DNA from: Nymphaea colorata
Lineage: Eukaryota > Streptophyta > Magnoliopsida > Nymphaeales > Nymphaeaceae
Direction: 5' to 3'
NCBI RefSeq assembly: GCF_008831285.2
Contig: NC_045142.1
Coordinates: 17,363,354-17,427,353, forward strand
DNA: 64,000 nucleotides
Shown: in pieces, positions 22,766 through 35,200 of the stretch
Layout of the letters: every line of letters starts with the position of its first letter
Numbering within the stretch: the stretch's first letter is position 1
Notes under the pieces: model-generated
What the model was told of the DNA's origin: nothing
Seen by the model: only the letters and a program-made list of their open reading frames with translations
Databases searched by the model: none
Made by a program: the position numbers and the translations under genes

Positions 22766-24110
22766 CGAAAAATACTTCCACCCTTGGAAGAGATTGCTTG
22801 TAGCTAAAAAGCTCTCTCAGTCAAGGACCACAGCCACAGCAAAGCACCAAATTTTCTGTTCCAAAATCACATGACCCATAAAGAGAAAACCTCAAGGTTG
22901 CCTCAGTGGAGAAAGGAAATAGAAAGTCTGCTTGAACCTTAGGCTTGTGAAGAACCAAACCTCCTTTTCTCTCTAGTTGCAAAACATTCTTTCTTCTGCG
23001 ATTCTGCCTCAAGGTCTGCTGAAATATGCAGCTTGACCAAGTCTTTAATAATGGCACTGGCTAGTCTGGCTGCTAGTTAAGACTCACCCAGAACTTTGCC
23101 TAAGCTCTGCTAAAACAGGCATTAAAGAAACGTTTTCAGAAAACACACAAATATTAAATGAGACCAACAAACAAAATTTCAATTACACAAGAATCCAATG
23201 CAAAGAGAAGACTGACACATTAACCGAAGAAAATAAAAAACTTGACTTTGAATTTATTGCAAAGCACCGCGAAAATAACAGAACGACAATAAAAAAATAA
23301 CAATAAAATATGTGTTAATGAATTGACACTCCTCAAAGGAAGCAGCACAAGAATAGGATGGGGCCGAGACTTAAGACCGTCACTCTCCTGCATGTTCTAC
23401 TACTACTGACCCAGAAACAATACTATATTAGCTAAAAAGAAAACCACAAATCACGACCTACCAACATCAGAATTTGGCTTCTCCAGCGTCCAAAAGAACT
23501 ACCACAGAGGATAATTCAAGCAGAAAATTTAGAAAAGGTGCAAATTAAGCATCAGAAGAAAATTTCCGACAGATGACAAAGAAAGGTACAGTATTGTTTT
23601 CTGGCATGCGCAAACAAGATAGAGTTTCAGGACAAGGACACTGGTGCATTTCAGAAGCACAGGAGACCTGTCGTTTCCTCACAAAAAAGACCAGACAGAA
23701 AAAACGGGATCACGAAAACTTCTGTAGGAAAAGAAGAAGAAAGGAGAAGGATCCAAAAATGGCACAATTATGTATACCGAAGGAAAAGAAGGTGGGAAGG
23801 GCCTCAGAATGAGGCCGCGTTGCTTCTGTTTCACTGTAGAGTTTGATACCCTTGAGACAGAGAAAAGAGCATCCTAGAAAGGGAACGGAAACCCATCTGG
23901 AAGAAATGCCAATGGCCGGATTCCGGCAGGACTTCCACCGTTTTCTTTGTGGAGAAGGGAGGGAATTAGAAAAAAAAAAAAAAAGTAACTTTTGGAATTG
24001 ATCAGTGCGGTCGGAGGAGACTTTTACGAAAATTAGAGAAAGAGAGGTGGTTTTTATGATTTTATCTTTTGGTCGTTACGGACATTCCTTCCTGTCTGTT
24101 GCCCCTCGAG
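22766..24110 (-). promoter_or_regulatory. Likely 5' leader and promoter region of the kinesin gene
   Basis: This is upstream of the kinesin ATG on the minus strand. Short open frames (for example 22821-23057) lack conservation cues and are not called genes. A pure A run occurs at about 23970-23985. The transcription start could not be placed; CT/GA-rich DNA near 23820-24050 is a candidate for the leader. Confidence 0.3.
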
Positions 24111-26930
24111 TTGACGAGAATTACAGGGGTTGAACCAACGGACTTAGGTAGGTCCGGTCAGAGGCTGGCTAAGCTTGGTTTATAACTTGGTCATTGACTG
24201 AACTAAGATGGCACGGTCAACGATTAGTTGGTCCGGATCCATGTGGGTCGGCTCGGACCATATTTACTCAAGCACTAGTCTGGGCCTTGAGTTTTGACCG
24301 AGTCAATTCGCGCTTGACCGATAAAAATCCATGGTTGCTTTAAGTGGGTTAGTTCAAGGTTCTTGGTTCCAGATCCAAGATTCACACGTGCATGCTTTCT
24401 CAATATAAAATAAGCTCAAAACGGGCGCTCCATAAACCTAGCCAAGTGGGTGAGCTTAAAAATACTCAAGTTGGAGGAAATATATGGGTTGATATGAAAA
24501 ATATCTAAACATCCCATTAAGTTCTCCTATCGGACTTGGATTTAAGAAATGACATTGGATTGGATTCTTACTTGGATTATTTAGTTGTAAGTAAATGTAA
24601 GGTCGCATTCGCATTTAAATTCGGATTGGGATTCAGTTTCAAATAAATATTATATATATGTATACTTAATTGAAAGTCGGTTCTTAATGTATTGGTATGG
24701 TGGTTTAAAAGTTGGATTTGGATGTGAAAATAAGAAACAGATTTGATTTTGAATTTAAAAATTGAACTTGAAATGTGTATAAGAAGGGGCTTAGGTAGCG
24801 GTGGGCTATATGTGGGTAATTAAGGACCCTAAAAAACTTCTTTTTTATATTGATATTTTGACAAATTTTCTCATTTACATATTGGTGCACTTTAAAAATT
24901 TTAATTTTTATGCTTAATACCCCCTTAACAAAAATTTCATGTATAGGTTTTCCTTCATTTGTGTTCAAAACCCAAATATGAGAACATCTAATAAATTGGA
25001 TATAGCAAAACATACATCCAATTCAAATTAATTGTGAATCTAAAAGGCTTCTTTTATGCATCTTCCTACAATCTTCCTACAACCTACTTGCAACTTGGCT
25101 CGAGTTGGACTTATTTATTAAATGAGTCGGGTTTTTTGGGCTCAAAGGAGCCTATGTTAAGGTGTAAGACCTAAGGTCAACTTGAGCTAAAGCCAAATCC
25201 AAGGCCAAGTTGGGCACACTATGACTCGAGTATGGGTTCTACTTGAATGGTATCATCAAATTTTAAGCTGCAAATGGCTTTGAGGGGTGCAACATAACAA
25301 CTTGTTTGCTAGTGTCTGCATGTCCCGTCACCAGTTTGATTCTCGTAAGTGCACTTCTATGGGCTGCACCCATATATCGTGACAGTCCTAAACCTCCTCA
25401 GAGGCACGAGAAAAGAATGAGAGCTTTCACCTATGCTTCAAAATCTAAGCTGCAAGCCTTAAATAATACATTTATTTTAAAATGTTAATTTTATATAATA
25501 AGTAATTTAAAAAGGTTTGAAGTGCCAATGATATCCCCAAGGGGGTTGGTGCAACAATGGGGGTAAGTAGACAGCTAGTAGTCTCCGTCAATCATCTATA
25601 CTCCAAAAAGAGTGACTAGTGTCTACGGCGAAGCACCAAAGCAGTCTTAAACCTTCGTTAAGCAATGTTCTATGTTGAACACTAACTATGATGTTGCTCT
25701 TCATTGTCAACGCGTTGAAGTCAAGTGACTAAACAGTTCTTACAACTTTAATGTGAAAATAGTTTCAACCACCAAATTGGCAGCTCATTTAAACCAGGCA
25801 AAGGTGCAATATTTTGGACTTTTAAGACCGCCAAATGTAGTGGAGATTGGTTCTGGGTCAGGCCAACAATGTTGAAAACTAGCCCGTACCACATCAAAAT
25901 AAATAGTTAAAATGAACAAATAAAATTATTTTTAATAAACATGGCATTCAACTACTTGGTCATCAAAGCGGCAGTAATTTCTTAAATATAACGAAGAAGA
26001 GTATTTTTTGTTGTCATTGTTTATAAAATAGGTTTGGTAATAAAAAAATTTGTAAGGCACTATAGTGACATGACATTTGGCCTTTGTAGCTGGTGAGTGG
26101 GGAAGTGGCAAATATGGAGCCAAGTTTTTCTTGCCAACCAAAACCACAAAATGTGGCGGGAAACGCTCGTTTTCATCCTGTTTGCCATTAAAAACAATAT
26201 AATTGATACATATTTTATCTTACAGAAATCACGCGAAGCGACCCAACTTTTTGCTTTAATGATATATATAATTTAATTTTTTTTTTGTCTTTTCTTAAGA
26301 AAACAGGCACAAGATAATGCAATTTACTTCACCTTTTTTGTTTGTTTCTTTCAAAAGAAGTAAAAAACACAAGCCCGAAAAGCGGGTTCAGGTTACATGC
26401 AATGCAATGCCCTTTTGATATTGAAAAAAGAAAATGACAAAAATGGAAATAAAAATGTATTTTTTGTAAATGACATAAATAACCTTTTGAAACACGGAAG
26501 TTGGTGTGATGGCCCGCCCGAACACCCGCTTCCCAAAATGCCCCCATTCCTTTTCTCAAATGGCCTAAAGATGAAGTCATACGAAAATGGGAGCATGAAA
26601 ATTAGGATCGCTTGCAGCTTAACCGGTGGTTGTTTACGGTCACAACTTATTGGGATTTTGTCCCGCTATTGAATAAAACAACAATGCTCAAAGGCTTTTG
26701 CTTTGCTTCATGGGGGAATCTATATGTGTGAGCAATGGTTAAACTCTTTCCCGTCATCCTACAAATTCATGGTTTTCATGAGGTAACGTGGATCTTCAGT
26801 TTGTATAAGTTGTGGATTTAATGGATCTAAAAATCAGTGTTGAATCTCAGGTTCAAGGCCATCAAACATAGCCTTATAGCAAGGTGACCCCCTTGACCAG
26901 TCTTATATGGCCCAGTGTTAGGTAATGACT
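24111..26930. other. Intergenic, no gene recognised
   Basis: Mixed AT-rich sequence with decayed repeats of 'ttggatttgg'-type words (24520-24780), a pattern common in old plant MITEs. Short open frames on both strands overlap one another and carry no recognised domains. Confidence 0.4.
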
Positions 26931-26940
26931 GAGCTGAGGC

Positions 26941-26962
26941 TGGGTTAGGGTTAGGGTTAGGC
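26941..26962 (+). repeat. Short interstitial telomere-like repeat
   Basis: About three head-to-tail GGGTTA units. Too short to indicate a chromosome end or fusion by itself. Confidence 0.6.
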
Positions 26963-26969
26963 TTAGTAT

Positions 26970-28300
26970 TCCAGTCAAGTTCAAATGGAGAGAAAAATGG
27001 TGAGAACATTTGGCTTGTGTTAAAAACTTATTATTATTTTACTATTTGCATTATTAATGCAGTTTATAGTATTTGAACACTTGTTCGAATATAAAATATT
27101 TCGTATTGTTGTTTATTCACATTATTCTTTATACTCGTTAATTTGGTTGTGGTTTTTACACCTCTAGCAAGATGGTTTGGCATGAAAATGTGAAAGTTTT
27201 GGTAAGTGCTCAAAACTCAAACTCAATAACTTTAACATTATAAAATGTGGATTAGGTAGTAAGCATTTAGTGTAGTAGCTGTCGACATCAATTGCCCACT
27301 TCATTTACTACCTTCATCATCATCATCATCATCATCACCATCATACGTTCGGTCATAATGATGCCATGACGCATGATGATGTTGGACGGACGGACGGTGG
27401 TCATGTGCTCCTTCATGAAGTGGGCGGTTGGAGAAGATGTGACCGCAGAACTGTCGGTGGGAAGATCTTCCTTCGGATGCATATATAAGCGCTCAAAAAC
27501 CAACATGATAATAGACTTTTTCACTTTATGAAACTTGAACTAATATTTCACAAGCAGATTTATTGGTATATGATGATCAAAATATTCTAACTTTTTTTTA
27601 GTCATCCATTAACATTCGGCATCTAATGTATAAGTTGTTGTTGTATTATGGGGAATGTTGTCTGATGATTAGAAATTTGAAATCTATAATTGAAAACATT
27701 ATGAATCGTTGTTGAGAAGCACAATGTGCATCATAAACTATAGCCAATGCTCTTTCGCAAAGTGTTTTAAACAAAATATGATGTAATCAGTTTATAAACA
27801 CTAATCCAGTGTAAATCATATTTTAGTTCAGACCATTTTTTGTAAAAAAAAAAATAATAAATTTGATCTTATACCACCAAAGGTTTGATGTTATAAGAGA
27901 GAGCTATTCAATTTTTATTAAGAAAACAACTAACTTAATGTATGTTTCGCAGCAAATCACCATTAAGATCCCATCTATAAGGTTAGATTTTAAAAATATA
28001 ATATTTTAATAATTAATCTCAATAGATCTGGTTTTTATCTTGTACCCCAAGTGTGTCTGATTTTTTTACTGATTTTCCTATATATATATAAAAGAAAGAA
28101 ATTGGTATATCCAAGACAATTTAGAATAGGGACCGGACTTCTTAAATTCTTATTAACAAATATCTTAAGCAAAATATTAACATCTTAATATGTTTATGAA
28201 CACCAATTTAATATAGGTAATGTCTTAATTAAAGCATTTTATGGTTCTACTCCCAAAACTTTGATGCTATAAGTTCTGTTTGTATTTTCCTGACATGTGA
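26970..28300. repeat. AT-rich intergenic DNA with dispersed MITE-like family members
   Basis: A (CAT)n run is at 27313-27336. From about 27700 to 28310 the sequence belongs to the AT-rich family also seen at 2310, 34350-35200 and 57390, marked by phrases such as 'atcatattttagttcagac' and 'tttgatgctataag'. At least two copies seem to lie side by side, with a TA run near 28080-28090. Confidence 0.45.
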
Positions 28301-30100
28301 AGTTGTTTGCCACAATTCTGCTCGTGCGAAATGCAGTTGAATCATCTAAAAGTAAAATATTTAAATAATATAAAATTATCTATAAATATATTATATCAAG
28401 AAATTTTAAATCCAAGGATCTATAGTTCAAAAGATCCAGATCCAACTAAACAGGATCTAGGGTTTTCTTGGTCTAAAATGCTAGCATGAGACCCTTTGCA
28501 TGAAGGAGTTGGCAAACCTATGTTTGTTGAGTTTGGTTTCAGAGCAAAGCACTAATCAATCAGACTCTCCATTAATATTTAAGAAAACCCTGGCTTAGGG
28601 TCACAAATGGGCCAGATTTGCACAAGAGTTCTGAATCTGACATTCTCAACTGCGGCGTGTTCGATCCTGACTCGATCACATGTGTACTCGGCTAGGGGCG
28701 GAGCCAGGTTAAGGCGGGTCAAACACTTGAAACCACTAAAAATTTTGATTTTTTCAAATTTTTTAACAGGGGCCAACCCTTGTTTGTTCGAACCCCGGCC
28801 TTTACCTCGATTCATGTGCCATGATCTTCTTTAAAAAAAAAAAAAAAACTTTGAAGAGAAAGATATGAGATATGGCCTGAATAACAGAGAAGTGAAACAT
28901 GTAACATGGTCCCATGCTTTAGTAACATGAAAAGACAAGTAACTTTGGTAAAAGGCGTTGGAAAGTTTTGTTACTTCGTTCAGATTGATCATGCATGAGT
29001 TTCTACCAGCCAAGGGCCCCATCCTATTATAGTGCTCCAAAAAGTCATCCCTAAAAGATTGGCCTATTACATAACATAGAGCCTATACTTAAATGGTGAC
29101 ACCTAACTCCACTACTAGAGCTTGGATGTTGATGGATCTTGAATGATGAAATAAGTTTTTTTAACTTTCTCACTTTATACGCAAAAATCTAGGTAGATCT
29201 ACAATCGAAAAACAAACATAAAGTAAAATTCTCGGGGGGGTGCTCATACATACTAAACAAATTGCAGCCTGCCACAGAGCTGCATGCTCCTCTGAATTGG
29301 ATGGTAAAAAATGTTAATGGCAGTGGTGAAGTCAGAAATTTTCTGCCTAAGGAGCACTGTTACTCTAACTTTCAAATTTTAAAGAAACTCATATGTAAAA
29401 AAGTGAAAACCAATGAAATATCCATATAAAGTAAATTCTATGGGCTGGTGTGGGCAATTGCGCACAGCAGACACAATGTGGCTTCGCTGCCGCTGGTTAA
29501 TGGCGATTTGGCGCTTGCCTCCATCTAAATTGTGTGAAATTAGTGCATGCAACCAAGTGATTCTTGATGTCTTGCATTCAAATTTTGTGAGATCTTAAGG
29601 AAGCTAGCTAGCTGCTCTATCATCACTCACAAAATTACCAGCCTTGTTATTCAAAAAATTTTACTGACAGGGCAAGTATGATCTTTCTTTTTTGAACTGC
29701 TGCAAGGACGACATAGGCTGAACTTCAAGCGAGGTTAGGGCCAATATTGGTTGTGATGGTGGAATGCTGCCTAATTACTCTATGAACCAATTCAATGATT
29801 GAGGTAGATTTATGAATGCCAAACGACCCCTTTAGTTTCCTCTGGGCTTCTTCTGCTTTCTACTTGAAGTTGAGTCTTTTCAAACCCTTTAAACACACTT
29901 GAGGAATGCTATGTTCTTTCTCACATGAATGTAAGGAAAATAAAGTTTGATTTATTCACTAATTTTGACTTAGATTGTGCGTAATGAAACCACTTCGTCG
30001 ACCAAGTTCTTCACTCATAGATAGGTTCGGTATGTGCAAGGACTGACACTTTATATGCTTCGAACCATGACTGCCTCTGCCTGTATGTGGATACTCAACA
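28301..30100. other. Intergenic DNA with MITE fragments
   Basis: A sequence starting 'ggggcggagccagg' at about 28694 resembles the left end of the GGCGGAGC-terminus MITE family seen at 31263 and 45929, but its right end is not clear. No gene was recognised elsewhere. The short open frames have no domain content. Confidence 0.35.
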
Positions 30101-30104
30101 CTAA

Positions 30105-31078
30105 GGATGTAAACGGTTTGGATTCAGATTGAATCCACTCTGTTGAATTTTATTCAAATTTGGACTTGGATTTATGCTCCACTTTTTCAAAATCATCAGA
30201 TTCCGAATCTGAATAAAGTAAGGTCGGACATTCACATGTAACTGTGGCAGATTTTTATGGTATCTCGATTGGATATGAAACAATAATTCGGACTGGGTTA
30301 TTAAGCTGTCTGAACCCGATTAATAACTGAATCTAAAAATTTTTACCAGATCCAATTAGGGAGTAAACAAACGAGTTCACCTTTTACAACCAAAGAAAAG
30401 CGTTCTTTTTAATCATTTATCTTGGCACCATCAACTATCATCTAAAAAAAATTGGAAAATGAACCGAACCAATCCAAAATTTCACCCAATCTCTTGCGAG
30501 TCAGCAGAAAACATTATTATATTCATTTTTCTAAATCGACAAAACCGTTAAGAAATAAACTAACATTGAAATATTTTTATTTTTAAAGTGAAAATTAAAC
30601 AACAGTCAATGCCTGAGATATGACACTACGGAAGTCAACGAATCAGATTCAGATCGGATATATCTTTAATCATATTCGCTTTTTCGGATATTCATAAGTT
30701 TGGAATTCGAATTCGAATAAAGAAAAGCCGTATCGGAATCCAAATCTAAAATCTGGTTTATAATCCGTATCCGATCTAAATCCGATTTTTATATTTATAT
30801 TCAAATCCGAATCCGAATTTTGAACTAGATTTTGCCAATCTTCAAAATTTAATAGCATTTGATACTAGTTATTTGTCTAAAAATGAATCTTATCCATATC
30901 CGAATCTGATCGGATATTTTTGTATATCTGAATCCAAATCCGATTGGATGCCATTTATTACGTCTGAATCTGATCTGATTTCTTAATCGGATATTATTGT
31001 TTTTTTCATATCTGATTTTTTTGGATCGGATTGGTTGGATATATGATTCAAATAGGATATATTGACATCCCTATATGA
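30105..31078. repeat. Degenerate 'TCCGAATCC' repeat-rich MITE remnants
   Basis: Two stretches (about 30105-30360 and 30640-31075) are dense in degenerate 'tccgaatccgaat' and 'ggatcggat' words. They end in or near 'ggatgtaaac' and 'gacatcccta', which read as an inverted pair across the block. Such words are typical of decayed non-autonomous plant DNA transposons. Low complexity makes the limits uncertain. Confidence 0.45.
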
Positions 31079-31206
31079 CACCCCTGTATTAGTGAATAAA
31101 TAAATGTTAAATTTTGAAGCAAAATCGGTTGACATACCTGTGAGTTTCCCCAGTTTGTGCCCTAATTAATTACTTGGAAAACTAACTCTAGCTTGGCTCA
31201 TTTAGA

Positions 31207-31795
31207 GGGTATATGATTATTCTAGATTTTAAATCCATAGATCTGATGTGGATCAGTCGAGGCAGGGGCGGAGGAAGGGGGGCCGCCTAGGCCGTGGCTC
31301 CACCCCAACTAATTGAAAAAAAAAATACGTTACAAAAATTGAAACTTTTTTGTTGCGTAATGTAATTTTTAGATTTGGGTTTAGTTTGACCCTACCTGGA
31401 TAAGTTCCTTGGACCGTTTGGCCCACCTCTAAAAAAATCTTCGCTCCGCCCCGAATGGAGGTGACATGTTATTGTTGATGTGGGAAAAGATCTATGGTAA
31501 AATTGATGGTTCATCAAACTAAGAATCTTAGGTCAGACCTGAGATTTGTATTTAAGATCCTTTTTTTTTACAAAACGTCGGATTTAAGATCGAAAGGAGG
31601 AGGATCTGATCTTAAATCCACAGTTTTAAATCCTGAGAATGTGAAAGCCAAGGCTAGCAAAAGGCTAGCAAATGCCCACTTAATGCATTTGATAGCTGAT
31701 CTGCCAATCTCTTTTATGCAGGACCTACAAAGGAAACAAGAACTGGATTTCAGATAGAAAATAAGGATCTGAGATCCTCAATATGTGGCCAAAAC
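31207..31795. mobile_element. MITE containing a second, nested MITE
   Basis: The outer sequence ('tatatgattattctagattt' at the left, 'ggatctgagatcctcaa' at the right) is related, in opposite orientation, to the Tourist-like element at 55732-56014. It is interrupted by a separate element at 31263-31453. The outer limits are approximate because the end repeats are diverged. Confidence 0.5.
31263..31453. mobile_element. hAT-like MITE of the CAGGGGCGGAGC family (nested)
   Basis: The left end is CAGGGGCGGAGGAAGG. The right end is TCTTCGCTCCGCCCCG, its near reverse complement. The flanking 8-mers AGTCGAGG and AATGGAGG agree at six of eight positions, compatible with an old hAT-type target duplication. 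It is 191 bases long with no coding capacity. Confidence 0.6.
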
Positions 31796-31816
31796 CTCAG
31801 GTTTATATATATATAT

Positions 31817-32160
31817 TCATATAAACCTTTTATAGAAGGCAAAAATGAAGGAAAAAACAAGGAAGAAGAAGGCCAAGATTGCAAGCATGTTAACAGCAAT
31901 GGCTGCCGTCACTTGTGTGCAGAATCTTCCATAGAAGTTGCAGACCCTGTTCCAGCTCAAGCAGCCGGAGTTCCCTTTCAAGCCCACCAGCCCAGTGGCC
32001 GTGGCTACGCCGCTGCCGGTGCCAACCAGGGCCACCATATCAGATCAAAGATGCTCAGTGCAAGCGTAAACCTCTCCACCCCGCCGACTTCATCATGCTT
32101 CCGGTGATCAGAACCATGGAGATGTATGCGCAAGCGGCCATGTTAGATATGGAAAAGTAT
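31817..32160 (-). pseudogene. CASP-like protein pseudogene, C-terminal half
   Basis: Reading the minus strand from a splice-acceptor-like TTTGCAG, the sequence starts 'YFSISNMAACAYISMVL', which aligns with the start of exon 2 ([14 protein letters not shown]) of the intact gene at 52586-58537. It continues through 'FTLALSIFDL' to 'GLVGLKGNS' and 'RVCNFYGRFC', then a final hydrophobic segment and a stop. The reading frame changes twice: one base is missing near 32064 and two extra bases sit between FDL and MVAL. The segment equivalent to exons 2 and 3 is continuous, whereas the intact gene has a 3.4-kb intron exactly at that junction. No exon 1 was found upstream. It is a different CASP-like lineage from the intact gene, not a recent duplicate. 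Confidence 0.85.
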
Positions 32161-32164
32161 CTGC

Positions 32165-34240
32165 AAATAAAACCAGAGAAGGCGACGCATCACTCCTATT
32201 CCTAACCCTGACTGTAGCCATGTACTCTATATACTCCACAAGATTGAACTCGACCTTCTTCAACTTAAAAGACTTATATCGAATCTTTTACCAAGGTACA
32301 GAATTTTTTTCTTGAGATGTCAATTGATCAGGTTTGAATTGGATATCCAATTGAATTGCTTTGAGAAAGTTGGATACAAAAAAAAAAAAGAAAAAAACAT
32401 CCGATTAAGAAATAATATCAAATTAAGAAATCCTATCACTTTTTAATACTACATAATGCTGTTTAACTTTTTTCATATAATAAAAAGGTACAGTATCAAA
32501 ACTTTTCAAACTCAAGCTATATGTGCAATTGTGCATTATAATAAAAAGGTACAGTATCAAAACTTTTCAAACTCAAGCTATGTGTGCAATTGTGCATCTT
32601 AAGTGACAGAAATCACTCTCAATAACTTTGAATAACCAGATGGTGATTGCACACTGTTCTCTCATGGTAACATGGACCAAATTGATTTCCTTGATTTGAT
32701 GATCAAAGGGGAAGGTCCTAGTCATCCTTGAGGGATTAAGCTATTAGCAGATTAGTTTCACTGTAATTTTTTCCTATTACAACATGGCAATGTGCGTATC
32801 GCGGTAGGCCTCAACCACTACATGGAAAGGAAACTAATCAAATCGAATAATGATTCCAGTCCCATTTATATTGTAGGAAGCCAATCTCTGCTTAATTTGG
32901 ATAAATAAACAGGCTTCTTGGACCCTAACATGCATAAGTACGTTCTTATTTAACTGTTTCGAATATATGCATATGCCAACGATTTGAAGGAGTTCAAAAG
33001 TTGGTAACTTATAAATTCCATTATTTAATATAGCTTAGTAGTTCACATAATATGGTGTTATTATATTCAAATATCATACCTGGATCTTTTATCGATAAAA
33101 TGATTTGAAGAACGAATAGTTCAAAATTCTAAAGTCCTTTGTCAAACTCCGAGATCCAAGTTGCACCTCGAAACATTCATGGTTGAAAGGATAACACTGA
33201 TTTTATCTCAAACATAGAAGATGGGGCATTAATTTGTTGAGTCTGTCATATAAAAGATTTTTGGCTGCTTTCCATAGAAAAAGGTGAGGTTAATTTTTCA
33301 TGGAGAGTGAAAGGTTTGTTTAATTCTTAGAAAGGGTTGGTGCAACGAACGGGATAGGGATGGAAGGTGGTCAGTCTCCTTTTGAGTTATTCACATATCA
33401 AAGGAACAAAGAAATGAGACATCGATATGCAAGTTGAAGCATAATAAAAGTATTACGTCAAGATCCCAAAAGTAAACCTAGTGCTTCAAGAAGATGAGGG
33501 GAAGGGTAAGAGCTTTAACTCTCTTGTTGGGCAATATGATAAAATATTCTTTTTTGCTCATCTCCGTTTATATAATGGATGTCTATAAGCACCAAAAAAC
33601 TAGTACTGTCAAGATATAGGCCACACACTTTGTAAGAGAATAATTATGCTTGTTTTTTACTCTTTTTAGTAGAAAGTATCCAAATCAGTGTACTCTAATC
33701 GAATTGGTGGCAGGCCGCTTGAATTCCATAACTAACTACTTTTAAAATATTAAAACTGACCACTTGATCAGTATAATTAACCACTTGACCGAGACGCCTT
33801 ATGTACGTAGACTGCATATCTAGCAATCAGCCTGAATCTGCCACTTTAGACGGGACAGGAAGCAAACCCGATCAATTTGGCCGGTTTTCTAAATATTATT
33901 TTTAAAATGTTCTTCTTTTTAAATTTCTTTAACATTTTCTCCAGTAGATTGTGAATCTCTGTGTGTAACGATGTGAATGGTTCATATATAATCCGATGTT
34001 TGGTTATAATCTAATTCAACTGAATATATCCGGTAAGAAAATTCTTTGTAAGATGTAGCTTTCCTTTTAGCTTAACTCGGTATACATATCCTTTCCATCG
34101 CTAGGCATTTGAATCCAATTGCATGTAGAACTTGGGATATGGTCTCAAACCTTTTGTATTTAATGTTATAAATTCAATCTTCACTCAAGTTAATTATTGC
34201 ATCAGAATATCCAGTTAAATTAAACAAGTTTTTTAATAGG
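32165..34240. other. Intergenic, with one small tandem duplication
   Basis: Apart from a 61-bp tandem duplication (32477-32598, described separately), no gene or repeat with definable ends was recognised. It was scanned by eye on the minus strand for a first exon of the CASP-like pseudogene; none was seen. Confidence 0.4.
32477..32598. repeat. Tandem duplication, 61-bp unit, two copies
   Basis: 'taaaaaggtacagtatcaaa' starts at 32481 and 32542. The copies are almost identical, which suggests a recent event. Confidence 0.9.
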
Positions 34241-34244
34241 AGGA

Positions 34245-34260
34245 TATATATATATATATA

Positions 34261-34305
<45 letters not shown>

Positions 34306-34314
34306 ATATATATA

Positions 34315-34350
<36 letters not shown>
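34245..34350. repeat. Mixed (TA)n/(TG)n microsatellite
   Basis: Alternating blocks of TA and TG dinucleotides, directly abutting the left arm of the large inverted repeat. Confidence 0.9.
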
Positions 34351-34885
34351 CACTTTTGCTTATTATAAAAACACTATTAAAGCCCCAAAAATGATTGACT
34401 TAATATATATTTTGCATCAAATCCTTAACATCACATTGGAAAGGTTAAATTTCAAAAAAGGTGCGTTCAATATCATATTTAAAGGGTATGGTTTTTGTCC
34501 CTGACCTATTGGTATAGTTTCTACGAATCACTCCTAAAACATGATTTCTATTAAATTAGTGTTTATATATATATATATACATACAGACCACTTGGGTAAG
34601 GGACAAAAGTCAAACCTAAATTTGTGTTAACAAGTATTTTAAACAAAACATGAACTTTTTAATGTATTTATAAACACTAATTTAATAGAAATCATGTTTT
34701 AGGAGTGATTCGTAGAAACTATACCAATAGGTCAGGGACAAAAACCATACCCTTTAAATATGATATTGAACGCACCTTTTTTGAAATTTAACCTTTCCAA
34801 TGTGATGTTAAGGATTTGATGCAAAATATATATTAAGTCAATCATTTTTGGGGCTTTAATAGTGTTTTTATAATAAGCAAAAGTG
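34351..34885. repeat. 217-bp inverted repeat with identical arms and 101-bp spacer
   Basis: The left arm (34351-34567) begins cacttttgcttattataaaa. The right arm (34669-34885) is its reverse complement, ending gtttttataataagcaaaag then tg. By eye I find no mismatch along the 217 bases. The short peptide frames on the two strands (34351-34504 and 34732-34885) read the same residues, which independently supports identity. The spacer (34568-34668) holds a TA run and a phrase, 'ccacttgggtaagggacaaa', shared with the dispersed AT-rich family. A transcript would fold into a long, perfect hairpin. No gene is encoded. Confidence 0.93.
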
Positions 34886-34974
34886 AATGGCTCTCTAGCA
34901 TCAACATTTTTTATAATATTAAAATGAACATTTTTCATGAAAACAACTTGATTCGAATCATGTTTTATATGAAA

Positions 34975-35200
34975 ATAGCTTATATATATATATATTAGAA
35001 TGTTTACATTTTATTTAAAATTTTTTTTAGCAAAACATGCAAGGTCTGGTTTTATCCCTGACCTAAGTGTTTGATTTTTGCCAAAATTTGTCCATATTTG
35101 AGATCAAGTTATTTTTGCAAAACGATTGACCTTTGTAAACAAAAAAAAAAAAACATTAGTAATGTAAAAAATGACTGACTTTTAAAAAACTAATTAACTA
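34975..35200. repeat. Another member of the AT-rich dispersed family
   Basis: 'ggttttatccctgacctaagtg' matches, in shortened form, the 'gtttttgtccctgaccta' phrase in the adjacent inverted repeat. A (TA)n run at about 34980-34995 and a poly-A run at 35140-35153 lie within it. Confidence 0.45.

Noticed and set aside
22821-23057. Possible extra N-terminal kinesin exon on the minus strand
   Set aside because: No supported splice into the start-codon exon, which has its own ATG. The composition is not coiled-coil or motor-like.
26941-26962. Telomere-like GGGTTA repeats as a sign of chromosome fusion
   Set aside because: Only about three units, compatible with chance in AT/G-rich DNA.
31913-32205. 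Plus-strand open frames of 64 and 96 residues
   Set aside because: Antisense shadows of the CASP-like pseudogene on the minus strand.
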